Shown here in pieces: positions 58,533 through 64,000 of a stretch of DNA of 64,000 nt (position 1 is its first letter; the number at the start of each line of letters is the position of its first letter). Made by a program: the position numbers and the translations under genes. The notes below the pieces were generated by a model. It was not told the DNA's origin. It ran no database searches and saw nothing but the letters and a program-made list of their open reading frames with translations. This stretch comes from Theobroma cacao. Lineage: Eukaryota; Streptophyta; Magnoliopsida; Malvales; Malvaceae. Location: contig NC_030850.1 of the NCBI RefSeq assembly GCF_000208745.1, positions 13,481,412-13,545,411 of the forward strand, written 5' to 3'.

Positions 58533-61500
58533 ATGGCAGCAATCCTGGCTTCACACAGTTGTTATTTGCGCAATTGTGAGTTGATGAATCAAGGAAGAAC
58601 AATGGAAACTCTGAGTTTTTCAAGCTCAATTTCGAATCAGTTTGTGAAGTTTGAGAGGCAAATACATAATCTGCCTATGACAGATAAATCATTCAGGTTT
58701 CAAGTGGATATGCAACAAACTGAATCAGCCCCAAAAGTAGGAATCAATGGGCGAGCTATTAAAATGGTGCCTGCTAGTGAGGTAGTGAAAAGAAAAGCTC
58801 CAGCCACTAGCAAAGTGGAGAAGGTGAATGGTGTAAAGCAGGTTATAAATGGTGCTAGCATAGTTAGGAGAGATAATAGTCCATCTCTGGTTAAGAAGCC
58901 TAAACCTAGAGTGTCTGCAGAACTTCCACCATTAGAGGAGTTAAATGTTCTGCCTTCAGATGAAAGTTTCAGTTGGGCCAATGAGAATTATAGTACCTTG
59001 CAAAGGACTATAGATGTTTGGTCTTTTGTTCTTTCTTTACGAGTCCGTGTTCTGTTGGACAATGCAAAATGGGCATATGTGAGAGGCTTCACAGAAGATA
59101 AGCAGGTGAGTGCTGTAGTCTGTTGAAGCATACCCCTCTGATTATAGCTTGTGGAGTAGAATCTTTATTTTGGGTTCTTTTTCTTTAAAACCTTGAAACA
59201 ACTGAAATATTTCCATTCACTTAAATATTTAGAAACAACATAATCAGATCAAAATTGAACAGGGATGATAAATTACCACAAAGCCTTCAGGAATACAACT
59301 TTCTACCTTCACCTTAGACCAATCTAGCAGCTTAGCTTTCCACCCCCACCTCCCAATTTGGGGCCCTTTGGGGCAGCACCCTTGGGAACGTTACCTTTGC
59401 CCTGTGTCTTCTGTGTTTTGGCCATCAGTTCTGCTTTCTTTGCCTTCTTCTCGTTCTTAATTGGCTAATATCCATAATCTCCATCATTTTCTGTTACATA
59501 TATTTTGTTGCTTTTGGTTCTTATTGATTTTGTTTATTTCCTGCAGAAAAAGAGGAGGAGAAAGACTGCCTCATGGCTACGAGAGCGTGTATTGCAACTT
59601 GGTCCTACTTTTATTAAGCTTGGACAATTATCTTCTACCAGGTCAGATCTATTTCCACGTGAGTTTGTGGATGAACTTGCCAAATTGCAGGTACTCTTGC
59701 TTTCTTTATCTTTATTAATTTGGAAAAGCTTTCTGTCATTGCATTATACTTCCAAATGCTGACATTCAATCCTATACATAAATGGTTCTCTTTATAAGAC
59801 AATTGTAGTTCCAAGTTCTAATTTTTATCCTATAAATGTTATGTTTGTCATGTATCATTATCCAGGATAGAGTCCCTGCATTCTCACCAAAGAAAGCAAG
59901 AAGCTTCATTGAGAGTGAACTAGGAGCTCCCATCAAGGTACTATTTAAGGAATTTGAGGACCAGCCCATTGCTGCAGCTAGCCTTGGTCAGGTGTTTATT
60001 TCGATCTTATTTTTTAATAATTTTTATGTTCAAGTCTTAAAATTCTTAGAATCTGCGCAGATCCTAGTTGTTCCATACATCAGTTTATAGTTCTATTGCT
60101 TCTTCTTGGTGAATAGTGAAGTTATAGCTGTGAAGAGATAATCTGATTTAGTCTTGGTAATACAGTAATCAATGTTAGCCAGAGATACCCTCTCTATGAT
60201 CTGAAGTTGAAGCATTCTTTGTATAGGTACATCGCGCTATTCTGCATAATGGGGAGAAAGTTGTTGTCAAGGTTCAAAGGCCTGGGCTTAGGAAGCTTTT
60301 TGACATTGATTTACGTAAGTACTATACATTTTTTTTGTCACTTTACCATAATAAAGGTCTGCTTACTTATAAATTCTAAAACAATGATGTTTTTCCCTTT
60401 TCTTTTCCTGGCCTTTTGGGTAGTTACAAGTACTTTCATTTTGTTTTTCTTAAGATGTTTGCAGAAACATGTTCATCTCTGGAAACTGCACATACAGGAA
60501 TATTAGCAAGCAATCACTGGTGCAATTGCTTTGACAGTTTTGCATATATCTGTTCTTTTGTCTTCTATTTATCGAAGAAACATATAGATAGCGGGAAACT
60601 AGAGCCTGGTAGTAGTAGGAAGGGCAATCTAATATGTATTATGCTATGTACGTGTACAATGAACAAGCTTTTTCCTTCACAGATTTAGGCTTTATTCATG
60701 CAGTCAACTGGCTATTGTTTGTCCAAGTGATTGCATTGTATTTTCTACAGAAATAATGGTTCTGGCTAAATTGTGTGCTTCAAAAATTAGCAGCATGGGT
60801 CTTTGTGTATGTTACTGGTACTCAATAGCTTCTTTAATTTCTACTCCTTCTGCAGGAAATCTAAAGCTAATTGCAGAGTATTTTCAGAATAGTGAAACTT
60901 TTGGTGGTCTAACAAGAGATTGGATTGGTATATATGAAGAATGCTCCACGTAAGTATTATGCACTACTTTTTATGAAATTTATTATGTTATAAAAACTTT
61001 AGGTAAAGTAAGAAGAACATATGAGACCCTGACAAATTACCTTTTTTTTGGGATCTCAGGATTTTGTATCAAGAAATTGATTACATAAATGAGGGGAAAA
61101 ATGCTGATAGGTTTCGCCGAGATTTTCGAAATATAAAGTGGGTCCGAGTACCTGTATGTTTCGTGATATCAGGCTCCTAAATACGAATGCTTATTCTGCT
61201 TTTTCTTTTATCCTGATCTCATCGTTTAAGTCTTTTATCTTGTTCATGCAAGTAGTTTGCAGTTATGCTTACTTTGAGGGCTTTCTCCCTTTGCAGATGG
61301 TGTTTTGGGATTACACTGCTACAAAGGTGTTGACCTTGGAGTATGTACCAGGTTTCCATCTAATTTAATGCATTCGATTTCTTTCAGAAGCTATTATTAT
61401 GCAGCTGAAAATTTTAAAAGATTGTTGCAATTAGTTCGTTCTGGTTATGGTCGATATGGCATTGTTACTTCCTTAACAGGCATTAAAATCGACCAATTAG

Positions 61501-63949
61501 CTGCATTAGATTCTCGGGGATATAATCGTTCTCGAATTTCATCACGTGCTGTTGAAGCATACTTGATTCAGGCAAGTAAAGTTGACCTATCTCAAATGAT
61601 TGTCTTGACTATTATTCCAGACTACTGAATATAATGACAACCAACAAACTATTCACTGGATTTTCATGTAAATTACAGATACTGAAAACTGGCTTCTTTC
61701 ATGCTGATCCCCATCCTGGAAATCTTGCTATTGATGTGGATGAAGCAATCATCTATTATGATTTTGGCATGATGGGGGATATCAAATCTTTTACTCGTGA
61801 GAGATTGCTGGGACTTTTCTATGCAGTATATGAGAAAGATGCAAAAAAGGTCTGCTTTCTATCTCATGTGACATTTTTCCTTTTCTAGTCCAAGTTTTCC
61901 CTGAAAATTATTGAATATTATATCACAAACAGTAAGAAGTAAAGAAAAGAATCTTTGCATACTTAACAAACTTTTTCCCACTTGTATCTTATAGCAGACA
62001 AAATTTTAAAATCTTCATTCTAAGATCAAACTAGCATAAGCAGTGGACTCAATCGTGCAAATAAATTGCAACCATGTAATAATCTTCAGATTTAATTGCC
62101 AGGATTTTAAATTGCAAATCCTGGGCCAATAGTACAAAGACATTGAAACATTCATTCCAAGGTAGGAAAAAGATAAAGTTGAAATGATACAGACTATATT
62201 CTTTGCTCATTTCTTTTATTGCAATCGGATGCAATGAAACAACAGTACCATCATCCATTATTGGATATATGCAACTTATAGAATAAAAAATATTAGGTCT
62301 TTCCCTCATCTTGTGATCAATCCCTCCCAAACTCATGGTTTATATATGTCTGAATGACATCACTGCTTTTATTTGTGTTGTTACTAAATTTTAAGCCTTA
62401 CTAAGTTCCTACTGAAATTCTCTAACTTATCTTAAGGTAGTGCATCTGAAGATGCTGTATTAGGAAGAGCCATCTTTTCTTTGTCACCAAAACTGACTGG
62501 AAACAACCCTGCAGGTTATGCAGAGCCTCATAGATCTTGGGGCACTTCAACCCACAGGTGATTTGTCCTCGGTAGGTCATCACCCGCTACATACAAAAAG
62601 GTTGCAAGGAAAATATATGGATTAATAAAAAACCTATTTGACCCCTCTTAATGCTTATATTTTGTTATGTGCTATGCTAGGTGAGGAGATCTGTGCAATT
62701 CTTCTTGGACAATTTATTGGACCAGACGCCAGATCAGGAGACTACGTTGACTGCAATTGGAGAGGTGTGCAAAAGTGGACAGTCTCATTTAGCGTCTAAG
62801 CTAGAGAAGTGCTATGTCAATTAAGTAGATTAAGAGAAACAAAAGAAAAGAATAGTCAATGATAGCTTCCTTGCTAACAGTTTTCTTATGAATCCATGCC
62901 ATTGTTTTCCCAGTTAGACCAAAAAATTTGTCAATTTCAACAGGACCATTTTGAATTTTGATTAATTTGATAACCGGTAACCAGTTCTCTGAATTTTGGA
63001 AAAACTAAAGCTTGGAGCATGAAAGTCAATTTAAATGCCAGAATTGAAGTGGATGCATTTGTAATATTTAATTCTTCAGAACTGTTAGTATTTGTCAAAG
63101 GAGTAAAGCTTGATATAAACCCTTGTTTTCTTCTATCAAATAACCCTTCCATGATATATTAGTGGTAAAATGAGGTTCTTCTTTGAATATGCTTCTATGC
63201 AGGATTTGTTTGCAATAGCTCAGGATCAACCATTTCGGTTCCCATCCACATTCACCTTTGTTTTGAAGGCATTTTCCACACTGGAAGGTGCATCTCATTC
63301 ACCATAATGATGTTTGAACTCAGTCACTAGGCAAATTAAACTTCATTTTAGATTAAGAAAGCAGAAACCTTATACTGCTTGAAGATGTTAAATGAAGAAT
63401 GTTATTTCATCCTGCCCTGTCCTCAAGATCATAGTTCCCTTTCAGGTATTGGCTACACACTTGATCCAAATTTCTCCTTTGCAAAGATTGCTGCACCTTA
63501 TGCTCAGGTTCTTTACATTCTCGTGCATTAACTTAGTTTTCTCTCAATGAAGTTTGTGATCCACTGGCGAATTCATTTCAGTAAAAAGTTATGCTCTAAT
63601 ACTTTGATGCAACCTACAGGAGCTATTAGATATTAGACAAAGGCAGCAAACTGGGACACAGCTAGTGGAGCAGATAAGGAAACAAGCTGATGATGTAGTG
63701 CACCTTTTACCATGTTTCTCCAATTCCCTCAGTTGCTTAAGTTGCTATTAGTTTGAAAGTTGGCTTGCTTTGAAGTAAATATAAATATTTATTTTATTTT
63801 ATTTTATTCATCATTTTATATATTGGAACCTGTGTATATTTCAGGCCAGGTCCTACACCATGTCTATGCCGTACAGAGTTCAGCAAATAGAAGAATTCGT
63901 AAAACAACTTGAATCAGGAGATTTGAAACTCCGAGTCCGGGTGCTAGAG
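58533..63949 (+). CDS. ABC1K3: ABC1 atypical kinase ABC1K3, chloroplastic (partial, 15 exons)
   Basis: Coding exons: 58533-59105, 59547-59690, 59866-59991, 60227-60314, 60856-60949, 61060-61153, 61297-61351, 61480-61571, 61679-61849, 62515-62571, 62681-62764, 63203-63287, 63446-63507, 63620-63694 and 63845-63949. They join in one unbroken frame of 635 codons and run off the window. All introns are GT-AG except one GC-AG (donor 61572). Residues 1 to about 150 are Ser/Thr/Lys-rich, fitting a plastid transit region. ABC1 marks follow: TFIKLGQ (KxGQ), [11 protein letters not shown] (Ala-rich loop), KVVVKVQRP (VAVK-like Lys), HADPHPGN (catalytic loop) and YYDFGMMG (DFG). Arabidopsis ABC1K3 sits in plastoglobules, acts on tocopherol cyclase and affects prenylquinone metabolism. 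The ATG at 58533 is chosen over the upstream GTG because it follows the acceptor closely and opens the conserved protein. Confidence 0.96.
59190..59466 (-). pseudogene. Antisense gene fragment in ABC1K3 intron 1
   Basis: Read on the minus strand, about 45 codons (59466-59324) form a clean C-terminal frame: Lys/Glu-rich [20 protein letters not shown], then Pro/Gly/Lys and a Gly run, ending KLSC and stop. What follows (59323 to about 59190) looks like a 3' UTR. GC content is above the intron average. I do not recognise the parent protein. A 3'-end retrocopy or a gene-fragment capture are both possible; a poly(T) end is not clear. Confidence 0.5.
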
Positions 63950-64000
63950 GTAATGCACTCTGTATTTTGGAAATTACATTCCGTTTGTGCTTGGAATAGA

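Noticed and set aside
61138..61628. Overlapping short open frames in the ABC1K3 gene
   Set aside because: They read through introns or run in the wrong frame of verified exons.

Overview
The window is a gene-poor, transposon-rich stretch of a plant nuclear genome. Three host-type genes have plant-style GT-AG introns, and their products are plant families: an ABC1 atypical kinase of the plastid ABC1K3 type, a Nudix hydrolase of the plant NUDX2/NUDX8-like group, and a Kelch protein of the nitrile-specifier-5 (NSP5) family. Product similarity suggests a eudicot. Species cannot be fixed by reading alone. The Kelch protein lacks the strict iron-binding spacing of Brassicales specifier proteins, which argues against a glucosinolate plant.

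Layout. 1-3261: AT-rich DNA with a small GC-rich island holding a tandem duplication and a strong hairpin, plus possible CACTA remnants. 3262-7821: a decayed Ty1/copia element with both LTRs. 8804-13858: a PIF/Harbinger element with TTA target duplication, terminal inverted repeats, a Myb-like ORF1 and a DDE transposase, both broken. 14781-16723 (minus): the Kelch gene, with a MITE-like element starting about 20 bp beyond a candidate TATA box. 19219-22233 (minus): an intact 7-coding-exon Nudix gene with a 39-codon duplication at its N-terminus. 23350-26800 (plus): a MuDR-type transposase pseudogene. 27811-33306 (plus): a second Mutator-like element with TIRs. 34090-37078 (minus): a DUF1985 pseudogene of the type found in Ulp1-carrying Mutator-like elements, split by a hAT-like MITE with an 8-bp target duplication. 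38855-44395 (minus): a complete but broken copia element with PBS and PPT. 44613-46310: a cluster of five TRIM-like LTRs, partly duplicated in tandem. 46364-48218: a 5'-truncated LINE with an 11-bp target duplication. 48230-57480: AT-rich DNA with no recognised gene. 58533-63949 (plus): 15 coding exons of the ABC1K3-type kinase, running off the right edge.

The most unusual signal is a short word, CATGGCGTGTAACA and close variants, amplified into at least five separate arrays (12773-13118, 23449-23770, 33336-33960, 37157-37620, 38084-38400). They lie in or beside three unrelated DNA-transposon genes: Harbinger, MuDR-type MULE and DUF1985/Ulp1-type. Repeat units differ in each array (24, about 23, about 106, 31 and about 29 bp), so only the core word is shared. 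In three arrays the word has the same orientation relative to the transposon gene, and in one it fills a clear GT-AG intron. I know of no feature type that explains this.

The host genes show no operon-like relation. The kinase acts on plastid prenylquinone metabolism, the Nudix enzyme probably hydrolyses ADP-ribose or NADH-type substrates, and the Kelch protein has no certain substrate here. All coordinates come from reading the sequence by hand. Exon junctions were checked by reading frame and by GT/GC-AG borders.
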